Of a stretch of DNA of 64,000 nt, positions 46,301-57,800 are shown piece after piece. The stretch covers positions 32,578 to 96,577 of the forward strand of contig JADGJC010000148.1 in NCBI GenBank assembly GCA_027596075.1, given 5' to 3'. The first letter of the stretch is position 1. Every line of letters starts with the position of its first letter. The translations under genes and the position numbers were made by a program. The notes under the pieces were generated by a model. The model had not been told where the DNA came from. It was given only the letters and a program-made list of their open reading frames with translations, and did not search any database. The stretch is from Rhizophlyctis rosea (taxonomy: Eukaryota; Chytridiomycota; Chytridiomycetes; Rhizophlyctidales; Rhizophlyctidaceae).

Positions 46301-48179
46301 CCATCGTGCAATCAACATCACCCCCTGCATATCGTTTGAGAAAAAGCAAGATATCCGAGTGACTCGTTCATGCCTGCTCGTACCAGGGGGTTGCGGGACT
46401 TGGGGAGTGGAAAGTGATCTCTGTGACAAAGGTTGTACCAAGAAATCCCGTCTTACTAGCTGCGTTTCTAAACCGCGATGCTCACCCGCCTGACTTGAGC
46501 GCACGGCTGTGTGAGGCCCATCTGCGGACGCTCATAAGTAAGTAGTTAACAATGACCTATTGCTAAGAATGACCTGTTAAGGACTAGGTTTTTGATCACG
46601 CGACGAGGAATCAGTTGGGACTACTGATCTAGAGTTTCGGCGAATGCCGTCAGAGTGTGTGCAGTCTTTTTTTGCTTGCATGCCCGGGTGCAATAGTGGT
46701 TCATAGTTCTTTCTCATTACATCTCCCCAGGCGACGAGCTCCCTTCCAAGCACATTTGGATCGTCATGAAAGGGATTCAGAGTATCGGAAAAAGTCGTAC
46801 CATGCAGTTTGCTGCGGGTGAGTGATGAAGCCAGTTTATGAGCTTCTGAGCTGGACATCTTCTGGTAGATATCCCCATCTCATATATTTTTCTGAATTGT
46901 TTTGCGCACTTCGAAGGGATGTCCAAAAAGTAGTATGCGATCAAGCTCGAAAATCGACGGTACATTGCCGTGCATGTTTGGACGCACCATCGTTTTACTT
47001 GCATTGCGGAGTTGGACAGATGAACATGAATTTCAAATTTCGAAATCCTTATCCATTAGGTATATGGAGGACGCCCCCCCTTTCTTTGATGATTTGGACA
47101 TCGGAGGAACAGGGACCATCGTGTGAGAGCTTTGAGCTCTGCTGGTGCAATAAGGTCAGCTGGCGTTCTAACCTTCTATTTTTGCTCCGTCCCAGGAAAC
47201 TGATTGTGGCACTCCGCTATCACAGGGAAAGCACCAACTGGGAGCGCCTATTCGCCCGTTGCACCTGGAACTCATTCCGGAGATGGCAAACCTTGCAAAG
47301 TCCAAGAACGATCACTTATCCATCTGTGCGTCAAAGTTCTTCAGCTTCGCAGTTCTCCATCTGAGGGCAATTATCCATATCCTTCAGAAATGGCGAATTG
47401 CGTAACTGGCCAATCGGGTTCGTTCGTTCTTTTCGGCCCTTGCGAGAAGAGAGAAAGTATGGCAGATTCTTCCTGCCGACAGGAGAAGAGATCAATCCGA
47501 GGGACGGCGATATGTTGAGAGATTCTACTATGCCTTGAATTGACATCACCTCATCGAATATCCCGGCAACATCAAAGACTTCAAAGGTACAAACATCAGC
47601 GTACCAAAGTGAACTGTACATCCAAATCCTCATATACATCATGATTGTAGCATGATCTTGATCGGCGAAACGAGTGGAAAGATCTTTCTGCTAAAGCTTA
47701 CTTTTGGCCCCATCAGTTTGGTGCCCTGAACTGGGTGTAGATCTCATTGAAAGTTGGTTGATTTTTGTAGGCTCCTCTTCTTGACGCTTCTAGTTGCGCC
47801 GCCTTATGCCACAATTGCCTTCTTAATATTCACTCCCTACCATTTTGTCCCAAGGAATCACTGCTCACCGCCAGGCGGTTTCTGATGTCTTAATGGCAAA
47901 ACGAAGTCTGATGGTATGGGCTGCCACAATTTACTTTTCCTATTTTATCACTTGATCTGGAACTCCCGTGGAAACAGCACAAGTCCCCCTCATTTGAATC
48001 CATCCATCTAAAGCTCTGTTCAGAAGAGAAAATAGAGAGACGCTCACAATTCTGGTTAGGTTGTTCGTGTCTATGTGGCAAACATGGCGGTAAATTGTTT
48101 TTTTCTTTGTTATGGACGTGTCGGAGAGGATCTCTTGTACGGAGTGTACAGGGTCCCATGCCGTAGCCTTTTGCGTGGA

Positions 48180-48520
48180 GGGATCGTTCGAGTGCGGATT
48201 GGAACTCTGTTGCGACGGTTGTGGGGTCTGACATTAGTTCTATGCCATAGAATGTTGCGCCTGTTTGAAGTGAGACCTGCAGACAGACGTTTCCGACGAC
48301 ACCGTCTAGGTTGATGCGGATGGGGAGATTGCGAGACGGGTTATGATGTCGTTGAGGACGTAAGGAGTGATTTTGCCGTGGTGTTTTGAGGTTCCGACTT
48401 TTGCTTTTGTGATTTGGGTGAAGAAGTGCCGGACGGTTTGTTCGTGGGTTGTTGAAGAAGGGCGATTGCTTGTTGGGGGGGGAGGAGGGGGGGAGGTGGG
48501 TGAGGTCTGCCGGGGTTTTT
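48180..48520 (-). pseudogene. degenerate coding patch, unknown family
   Basis: On the minus strand, one frame reads TVRHFFTQITKAKVGTSKHH then ITPYVLNDIITRLAISPS before a TAG. The next frame takes over with VVGNVCLQVSLQTGATFYGI and PTTVATEFQSALERSLHAKG. Both stretches have the C-ending codon use of real genes in this window, unlike the surrounding DNA, and join only by a frameshift near 48310-48330. It may be a relic or part of a multi-exon gene I could not complete. Confidence 0.3.
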
Positions 48521-51016
48521 GGGGGGGAGGACAGGATGGAACAAGGGACGCCCAAAGTCAAGTAAATGAAAGCTGAAAAGGAGGAGGGAAGGGCACAACA
48601 GAGGACGCACGGTGAGGTTTTCGTGAATGGTGGAGTTGAATGAGCGCTGTATGTGATTTCACTCACTTCGATACGGAGGCAGTTCATGATCAAGCAAAAC
48701 GTCCATGTGAGCCGTCGAGCTGTCCCTTCCGAGGAGACGTGGGAATAGACCAACCTATAAACGTATGGCAATCTTTGCGCACCTTGCATTCGGACATCCA
48801 TATGACGCACTCATCTACATGCATGTTAAGTCCCAACGCCCGACTCGTTTTCTGCCGATCATGCTTATACATCCCGGGCCACCGGATATCCAGGTAATTG
48901 GCCCTCCACGTAACGGATACTTCTTTTTCTTGAAATGAGTCCATATGCGTAACCGTACAAAAGTACGAAGCTGTCCTTTGAGTTTTAAAAATCACAGAGA
49001 AAAAAGTAAAGCATGCCATGTCCATACATCATGAAAATGGGGATTGTGGTGGGACAAGCCTTCCCCTTCTACTATGCTGCATTTATTGACATGAAACCTG
49101 GGTTAGACGACGTACATGGTTAATGCAAATATGCCGTCCAAATACAGCATGGCTGGAGGAGTTTGTAGATCATCGAATGCAAGAAGGCCCCTGAAGTTCA
49201 GCTGAGTCCTTAGGCACCGTGAATGTGCGAGATTCCCTCAACTGTGTCCATGCTTCAATTTTGTTCTTCTCAGATAATGTACGCAGGGCCTTGTATAGAA
49301 ACATCGTTGAGGAAAATACCTTGGACAGATTTGAATAGATTCCTTGAGATTCTATGAAAATGAATAATCCCTGATCCACTTGCGCATGTCCATTCGCAGG
49401 TGGTGAGATGTGAGATTGGACTTACAGGCTTTTTTTTTTTTTTTTGTATTGTGAAGAGCATGGCGCAATTTGAGCTGAACAGCAATATTTGGAATGAAGC
49501 ACTCTGAAAAAAGAGGAAACAAAAAAAAAATACATATGACTGCAGAAGTCATGCTAAGTGATATGGTTTGCGCATCTCTGGAGAGCCACGAAGATAACTA
49601 ACTGCCTTGCCTGTTGGCAGGTTTAAGCCAGAAGCTCGGGAAACTTTGCGTTTAAGCAAACTTTCGCATATGGCTGTTTGAGTTCGAGCCGACAGGTGGG
49701 GAATGAGGGACGTCAATTTTACCTCGAAGCGTGTCCAAATCATCTCCGCTTGCATGTGTCCTTGGCAAGTGCCCTGAGACGAACCCTTGACAATTGAGTA
49801 AGCTTCATTGGATGTACAGATCAGATCAAGTGGGACTTGGAACAGGTTTTCTACTATATTTCGGCCCCAGCTGTGGAATAAGGGATGTCAATGTCATCTG
49901 TTGGGCCTATGAAGGATACTCCCCTGGTTTCAGCTTGCGTTTCCAGTGGATGGGGTCCGTGATCTTTTTGCTTGGACCCTGACTTTGCGCAACCACACTC
50001 CATCACGTAATCACCTCCTCACAAGCCCACCAAGCCCGCCACCCCCCCGGCCAATCAAAACCGAAAAACTCAATCCGCTTCCAAATGGCAAAATACAGAT
50101 TGTAGCAATACGGAACCCCGAATGATCCAAGCGGCTCGTGTCATATCCCAAATCCAAAATAGAAAGAGCCCCCCCGCAGTGGTGTAACGTCAATTGGGCA
50201 CTTCGTTCCACGCAGGTGGTACGAGTCACTAAAAGAAGGGTGGAGGTGTTGTGCCAAGGCGTGTGCGAAATCAAACAAGCTTTGCCGAACAATTCCATCA
50301 ATTTAGGTTTAACGACCCACAAACTTTACTTGAGCGAAATTTCTCACCGTCTGGTGGCACGGCGATCCATTTCGGGCGTGGTGCTACGGCCAGGTGTAGT
50401 TCATTCTTGGTCGAACTTGCATTGAATCTGTGCAACTTTATCCTCGGTGCAGGAATCTCATTGGCTGTTTCCAAAACCCGTGCCACCCTGGTCCCTCTTC
50501 CAAAATGGCGGTGTCTGTGTCTCACGCTGACGCCATTCGTCAGAAACGGACCAATCATTCTCTAATCTATGATAACACGCGGGGAGTGGCTCCGAATGTT
50601 ATGTGGTATGTGTGGCTCATGACGTGTTTTGTCCTGTTTTGGGGGTGAAGGGACTAGGCCGGTGATACAGGGCCGCAAGGGTGGGAGTGATTTTTGAGGC
50701 TTGTGAGGGGCCTGTTATGAGCATGTGTCACTCGGTCCTTCCCTTTGGATATCATGTGTTACCAATGTACCACCCACCGGATCAAAGATTTTGAGTTTGT
50801 CATTGTGGAATGTCCCACCATCCCCCATGTTCGGACTATATTTGGGCGACGTGCGGGGGGCTTGGAATTGCGAATGACGCCAACTGGCCCGGTGGCTGAT
50901 GGTTCAAGGTTCGCCGCATGGGCGCGTGCCCCGGCCTGTGGAATTTATCCTGGATTGGGGGCCCCTCCCCGCCTGCATTGTGGAGCCAATGTCATAACAC
51001 ATTGAATCGGAGGTGG

Positions 51017-51056
51017 CATATCACAAACAACACATAATGTTATGCCTTGTGATATG
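51017..51056. repeat. 10-bp inverted repeat, 20-nt loop
   Basis: CATATCACAA (51017-51026) is mirrored by TTGTGATATG (51047-51056). The function is unknown; it lies about 300 bp upstream of the HSF TATA box. Confidence 0.5.
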
Positions 51057-51336
51057 ACACACTCATTCCTTGATGTTGAGTTTTAAGGTTAGGATTCCTG
51101 GCTCACAAAGAAGAAAAGAACCCACGAACCATCCGGGGGGCAGGCTTGAATATTCCCAAAGGACTGCTGAGCCAGACCCCTGTGCCCCCCCAATCACTCC
51201 CACAAGCCAAGAGACGAAAGAAAAAAAGGTTATAACTCAAGGCGTGTTTGTCTTTCCTTCCTGCTGAACGTTCCATAGAATCGAAAACTTAAACTTTTAG
51301 GTTTTGACTCTAACTTTCACTACTGACAAACTCAAA

Positions 51337-51344
51337 TATATAAG
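51337..51344 (+). promoter_or_regulatory. TATA-like box of the HSF gene
   Basis: TATATAAG about 213 nt upstream of the ATG, inside ATATAAGAAGC, an 11-mer also found upstream of the repeat-protein gene at 62562-62572. Confidence 0.45.
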
Positions 51345-51556
51345 AAGCTAGCATACCTTCTACTTTTCATTGAGTGCTATTCACATACTGCCGCGCATCC
51401 TATATAGCACTTCCACACCCCACCTCGCTCGGTCGTCGTCGTCGTCGTCGTCGTCGTTACATACCATCACCACATCCTTCGTCGTCAGAACCTTCCATTC
51501 ATCGACACACTTTTCACACCTTGTTTACACACTCTCACACACAACCATCAACAAAG

Positions 51557-53222
51557 ATGGTCCAGAAAACAACCTTCATACAAAAGCTGCATAACATCCT
51601 TGAGGATGAGAATTACCGTCATCTCATCTGTTGGGGTAACATGGGCACTTCTTTCCTCGTCCTGGACTCTGTTGAGTTTTCGAAGAGTGTCTTGCCCAAA
51701 GTCTTCAAGCACAACAATTATACGAGTTTTGTGAGGCAGTTGAACTTGTGAGTATGCGTTCGTTGTATTTGTGTGTTATTTAGTGGGTTATGGAGTGAAT
51801 GCCCAAGCGAAGCGCACAGTCTGGCGCGAAGCGCCTGGAGTGGATGGGGTTGGAAGGCAGCGAAGCATGTGAGCGTCAGCGAACGGATGGACTGGAGTGT
51901 CTGGGCGGGACGGACGGGGTGTGGTGTGTGGGTGGGGGTTCGCTGATATGAACAGCGCGGGAGGGGGGGAGAGGTTGGGGCTCACACGAAATGAAATTGC
52001 GCCACATACCCACGCTGCACATCATACTCACCAATAACTCCCATTCACTCACAATAGATACGGCTTCCACAAGAAGAACCGGTCGTACCACCGGCACACG
52101 GGCACCGAAGCCGACCGCGAACGCGACGCCGAACCCCGCGAATTCTCCCACCCACTCTTCATCCGATCCCGTCCGGACCTCCTCATCGAAATCCGTCGCA
52201 AGGCAACAGCAGACAACAAAGACAACCGTCTACCCTCCCTCGGTGGTCCCATCTCCTCCCCTTCCATCAACTCCCCTTACACAAGCTGCCACGCCTGCAC
52301 AGGTGGAGCCCGTCACGACCCGCACCACCACTCTCACCACTCCCACTCCCACTCGCATTCGCATTCCCACATCGATGACCGCCGCTACGGGCATCACAAC
52401 CATGGTCATTCCTTTGGTGGACGGGAGATGAACGGCAGCGATAGGGAAAGTGCTACAAGTGGGAACCGGTCCCCTCTTTCCCCGCCTCACGTCTCGCCAA
52501 TCGATACGGACCGGGACAACGACGCTAATTTCGGGATGTACGGCAACAACGGGCACCACCATCGGTCCAGCGTTCCGCAATCCGCTACCACTCACCAAGT
52601 CGACAACACTTCCTCGCTCATGATGGGACTCACCAAATCAGCATCATCATCAAACAACAACAACAACGCCACAAATACCGCAGCACTCGTCCCCGCCGGC
52701 GGCATGACAGCCGAAATGCAAGGCCTAATGATGAAACACCTCTCCCAACTCCAAACCAACGTCCTCGAACTCGTCGCCGAACTCCGTGACGTTCGCAAAC
52801 GGTGTGACGCCCAACAAGGTGTAATCGAAGAACTCGTCCGTGAAGTTCGTCGTAACCCCTCTGTTGCGGGTACTCCCTCCAACACCACAACACAACAAGA
52901 CGACCTCTTCACACGTCTCAACACCTTCCCGCTAACCACCCCGACCCCCCAACCCGCTCAACAAACATCATCATCCCAACCCCTCCTCCCCCCACCCTCG
53001 ATACTAGCATCATTCACCCGCCCCAACGCGTCCGCCGCGCCTTCAACATCGACAATGCCCTCCATCTCGTCGTTGACATCTTCAACGTCATCGGCGCCAA
53101 GCTTGCCGTTCGCGTCGAGTATCAGTCCGGCGAAGGAGAGTGAGACTAGTGGTGAGGGAGAGAGGTTCTTGTTGCCGCAGCCGAGGGGGCAGGAGTGGAG
53201 TCGGAGGGGGTTGTGGACGTAG
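51557..53222 (+). CDS. HSF-type DNA-binding transcription factor
   Basis: Two exons, join(51557..51747,52058..53222), 451 aa. The junction TT|A restores the HSF signature FVRQLNL-YGFHKK. Residues 1-105 are a complete winged-helix HSF domain: FIQKLHNILED, the recognition-helix region KVFKHNNYTSFVRQLNLYGF, and the wing and end (EFSHPLFIRSRPDLLIEIRRK). HSF domains bind nGAAn arrays. A long His/Ser/Asp-rich linker follows (HSHSHSHSHIDDRR), then a coiled coil at about 280-330 (MKHLSQLQTNVLELVAELRD) that would drive oligomerisation, and a Ser/Thr/Pro tail. No response-regulator receiver domain is present, so it is not a Skn7 orthologue as modelled. It could be the general HSF1 or an Sfl1/Mga1-type paralogue. 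The 5' leader contains (TCG)8. The single intron is long (310 nt) and carries the hairpin repeat family seen at 24476-24720. Confidence 0.93.
51801..51890 (+). repeat. GCGAAGC mini-hairpin cluster in the HSF intron
   Basis: Three copies of GCGAAGC lie within 60 nt (51807, 51826, 51860). The middle one sits in the perfect hairpin GGCGC-GAA-GCGCC (51823-51835). The block GTGAGCGTCAGCGAACGGAT (51869-51888) matches the Vac7-like intron (24493-24512) except for two bases, and both are in the sense orientation. Confidence 0.75.
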
Positions 53223-54814
53223 ATTAGTTGGTTGTATTGTGGTGGGTTCTTTTCTCGTGGTGGGGCGATACCGTGGTTTAGGTGTTTTTTCTGTAAATGA
53301 TTTGGCGGTTTGTTGTTGTAGTATAGCTAGTACATAAATTGATTCGAAATATACATGATTGGGTCATCAAGAGTACAACCCACATTTTCATGTCCGAGGG
53401 GAAGAACTCAAAGATACTTTTTTCTTCTGTGCTGTGGCATCAGTTTCCTTCATCGGAAGGGGGCGTCTATGATTGAAGTACTGCAACGGGTTATGGAAGT
53501 CGTGCATTGCAATGGTTGCAATTCGGTTAGCGCATGCACTCCCTCCACGTTTGTCACAATGTGGGGAGTCCTGCAGGGGTCGAGTTTCCTTCTCTTTTGG
53601 TCGCTGGGGAACGGTTTGTGAGAATGCTTGCATATGTAAATCTCAAAGTCAATCCGTTAACAACCCACCCACACAAGGATGTCAATTGAGGAATTCAGCC
53701 GACATGCTACTCTGTCTGTAAACATAGACGCGGATCTGCGCTCCTTCGTTTTCACGGCTCCTGCATTCGCGTACTTACGTCCCTGATTACAAGGAGGAGT
53801 TGTGGAACTGGAAACCACCCTCCACATCATACCTATGCTGACCGTTAGTTGCAACGTTTGATGCTTCTGCCTTACTCATTGTCCACTCGCGACGAGTCAT
53901 CTTTACTTTTTTTTTTTTTTTTTTCTTCCCGTTTGCGGCCACACCCATGTCTGTTGTCGGCTGGTCTGACCACTGGCATATCACTGCGTCGAGTCGTGCG
54001 CATTGACATTACCAGATATGGAATTATTGTTTACGTCGAAACCACCCTTTCTTCTGCAAAGGGAAAAAGGACTGCGATAATTTGATCTTGGCATTCAGCT
54101 GTGGTGACTTCAAACGGACGCAGCTGAATGGGTGTCGTGATATTGTGCAGTTTTATGTATGGGGAACACAAACACACTTGGGTTTGGATATTGTCTGGAG
54201 GTAGAGAATCACTATGCCATGGTGACTTTTTTTACCGGCTATATGTCAAGGACACGCTTTCAGTGAATCCGCCCCGATGTACATTCTACCGAATTTCTAA
54301 CCATTGAGATGCCACATCACGACATGTGAGATGCAGTCCGTCACTTATATAAAAGACTCGGCATTATTGAGTTTGATTCAGGGTGCCTGGCGCAATCCAA
54401 CATCACTTTCCTGGGAGCATTTTCCTTTTCCTGTCGCTTTGGACGCTGAAGCCAGCCTTTCCAATGAAATTTCCAAAACTTTCCGGGCAGCGTAATATAG
54501 TCAGAACCGGGTATCTGACTTATCTGCATAGGCGTGGGCGCCATATGACAAGTGCTGTAGCTGCATTGAAGTCCACGTCGAACGTTTTCCATAAGTGCAT
54601 CATGCAGTGCCGCCTTCTTTTGGTCATGAATGTCTTGGATCTTTTAATTTGCTTGTCCTGAAACAAAAAAGAAAGTCCAGGCAAAGGTCAGTGAATGGCA
54701 TACGCACAAACAGCGCTGCTATCCGCTGCTGGCGAGACCCAGGTGATATCCAAACTTATTTTGAGAGGACACTTTGTACTCGATATCCAGGATTGCAAAA
54801 GCGCACATCTGCAA

Positions 54815-54860
54815 ATTTTTGCCCCCGGCTACCATACATTTTTGCCCCCGGCTACCACAA
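54815..54860 (+). repeat. 23-bp direct repeat (two copies)
   Basis: TTTTTGCCCCCGGCTACCA occurs twice, 23 bp apart, with slightly different spacer ends. Local tandem duplication. Confidence 0.7.
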
Positions 54861-57800
54861 TTTGATTATGGTAGCCCCATCACCGGCCTCTCGGTCTATC
54901 ACTGTTAAAATAGATCCATTGATGGATTACAGATCAGCTCATTCGTCGTTGGTCTGACTTCCAGCTCAAATGTTTCAGAATGCAAGCTAGTCATGTTGAA
55001 ATGTCAATGAAGAGCGCTTGTTTCACGGACCCCACCTCAGTGCTTCCCATCCGTGGACCCCTTTTTGGCGTGCCATACATCCGAGCACCGATTTTGCAAT
55101 GTTCGGAAGAGGGTCTGCACGCAATGACGCCTTCTCTAGAGGGTTCGAAGCATACGTGGGTCGAGCTGTGTTGGAGCAGGACTGTGCGTTTCATGCTTCA
55201 ACGATTACATACTCTTGCCATCCTTTCTCTTAGTTACCTTCGATCCACCATCCAAACGCAATATGAAGGCGTCAGCCTCCTTATCAGAATGGAAGTTGCG
55301 TGGCAGATTTGGTTCGGTGTTAGCCCATCTCTACAAGCTGACGCTCTCATTAATCATGATCAACTCCGTGACCTTGAACACGAGTTGGTGAAAATGGATG
55401 CGAGGTGGTGTACATGCACGATGACGGGTCACAGTTTGAAGGGATATCATATGTTTTGCCTCTTCGGCGGTCTCGAAAGAATAGAGGGTACGAAGCACAG
55501 TTGTGTTCTCACTGCCGGTCATGGTCAATGGCAGGGAAGAGTGGTAAGTGATCCTCAAGATCTTGGGAAGTTCCCTTTCGATCGGTTGGCATTGTTCAAA
55601 TTGGCTGAGACATACGTATCAATGCTGGTGCCATAATGGATCCTGCTTTGGACATTTCTGGTCCCAGTTACGACTTCTTTTTCGCGATTTATAAGTAGGT
55701 CGTGTGTCGGTGAGCATTCAGGATCTGCTAGCTCGGCGGAAGAAGGACCCGAAGAGACTGCGATAGGAAAGTGCGTTCTGACTTTGAGCTTCAAGTTGGA
55801 TAGGGATGATTATCCCATACTGCATTCACGGGATTCGCCTCATCTTTTTCCTCATTCTCATCCTTGATTGGCTGGTCACACTTTTGTCGGCAAACTGTAG
55901 GGCATGCCAGCTGCTTGCAACCGAAATGTTGTCGTCTGTTGTTATGAGCACCAATGTAAAATGTCGATCTTTCCCCGGAAATCAGTGTATGCCTGGAGGA
56001 AAGGAGTTGCTTGCTGATTGGCATTTCCTTTTCTCGGTGGTAGTATCAGAGGGTACGGTTGCTCAAAATGTTGATTGCGATGTTTTGCAGGATTAGGAAT
56101 ACAGCTGAACACTATCATCATCGAGATCATACAATTGACGATGTAGGGTGCAAAATGGGAAAGTTTTCACCAAATTTGCAGTTGTAAACGTCACATGTAT
56201 TTCCTTTCTTGTGTTGATATAGACGATCGCTGAATCAAGATGAGACTCTCTCATTGATTGTTTTCAAATGAGGTCCGAAGGCATCTGACTGGTGAGCCTT
56301 GGCTGTACAATTGGTATGGGTGCTTTGCGATCCCTTTGATGCGAGTTAGTTATCGCTGCGTTATTTATGAAGCTCGGAAAACAATGTAACATAGCGAATC
56401 ACCTGCAAGTACACGCACTCGAAAGATGTCCGCTTCATTTCATCCGATCCGCAAAACAAAACGCGCAAAGGCTGCGCATCGCCGCACAACTGTCCTGCGA
56501 ATCTCAAAGACTGAGCGGTATCGATAACGACTCAAATGTGCGGGGACGCGAACGCTTCGCTTTAAGAGTTGCGGCAAGGGAAGTGTAAGAACCTGGGACG
56601 TGCAACTCGTCCGGACGACATCGTCAAGTACAGTCTTCGTCACATGGGTAGCTTCCCGCTTCAGCCGCAACATCCCTGGCAGTCTAGCGCTCGCAGGCAT
56701 GATAAACCCGGTCGCCCAGATATCTTCTTTTTCACCAATCGTGCGGCAAAGACCCAAGTCGTCGGTCTTTGCAGTATTCATGAACATCGACCGTTGATTG
56801 GGTTTGACTGATTGGGTTCAAAAATGTCTCTGTACTTGATATGCATGCCCTTCTGCCGATTGGTTTGAGTGATAGAAGTTGGAGGCTTCGTCTATACATA
56901 GTTTGGTGCGGGCTGGGCCTCTAATACAAGCGACTCCCGACGATTCGATCCGCTTTGTCAGAAGTCCTCCTTGCCGAGCATAACTCATTCATAGGGTTTT
57001 GAACGATGTTCATGCAGTTGTGCTTAGCACCGCCCATTCTGGAAGTTTGCGTCCATGTAATGCTGCGGTTCGTTTTTTTTTTTTTAATCAGCGCTCATAA
57101 TGATTTGATGGGGATGGTAGCTAAACAGAGACTGGTTGAGGATCCCTTTCTTCACGACCATACACAGGTCTGTCAATGATTGATGGAATGCGCCCTTCCG
57201 AACCAAGCGCAGTAAATGCAGTAGAAGGAATGCATTTGGGAACTCGTTGTCATCCCACCATCATGCTTTGCAACTTCAGTCTATTCTTTTTTGTCTGTCG
57301 AACAAATCACTTCAACGATTGTTCATCAAGAAGGAGGGCATGAATCGTACACATTCATCACCAGCTGACATCTAAGCCAGTCAATCTTCTGATGATGATT
57401 TAAGTGAGTGTGCCAGGGCTGCCGAATTCTTTAACGGTCTGCAAAGGGGTCACGAGTCGGAAACAGGCATGATAGCATTGAACTTGGAACGACCCTCAAA
57501 TCGGAAACTTTGCTTCACAAATTACCCCAAATGCGGCAGACATGTGACACTGTTTGCTGACTGATATGGTCCAATAAACAGAAAACTGAATGAGAGACGC
57601 ACCTCATCGCACCACTTTGACATCAGACAGCATAATGAGTGCGATGCAACCATTCAGCAGCACACTTTGCAAAGCTACATCGCCTTGATTTCCTCATGAA
57701 TGAAGAAACCGAAAGCTTTGCGCAAATTCAGTTCCACTCTTCCTTGCTGCTAATTCCGCAAAAGGCAAGCGGAAGACATTCGTACAGGTGAAGTTCTTTG

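Larger units (their letters stand above)
43372..51336. other. gene desert, about 8 kb
   Basis: Short frames only, apart from a coding-like minus-strand patch at 48180-48520. Poly(T) runs lie near 49431-49445. Nothing is recognised as rRNA, tRNA or transposase. Confidence 0.45.

Noticed and set aside
47890..48810. 306-codon minus-strand frame as one gene
   Set aside because: Only a central patch looks coding, and that patch switches frame, so the full frame is not supported.
54980..55636. 218-codon plus-strand frame
   Set aside because: No motif, no signal peptide, no splice context and codon use like the surrounding desert; probably chance, although its length is notable.
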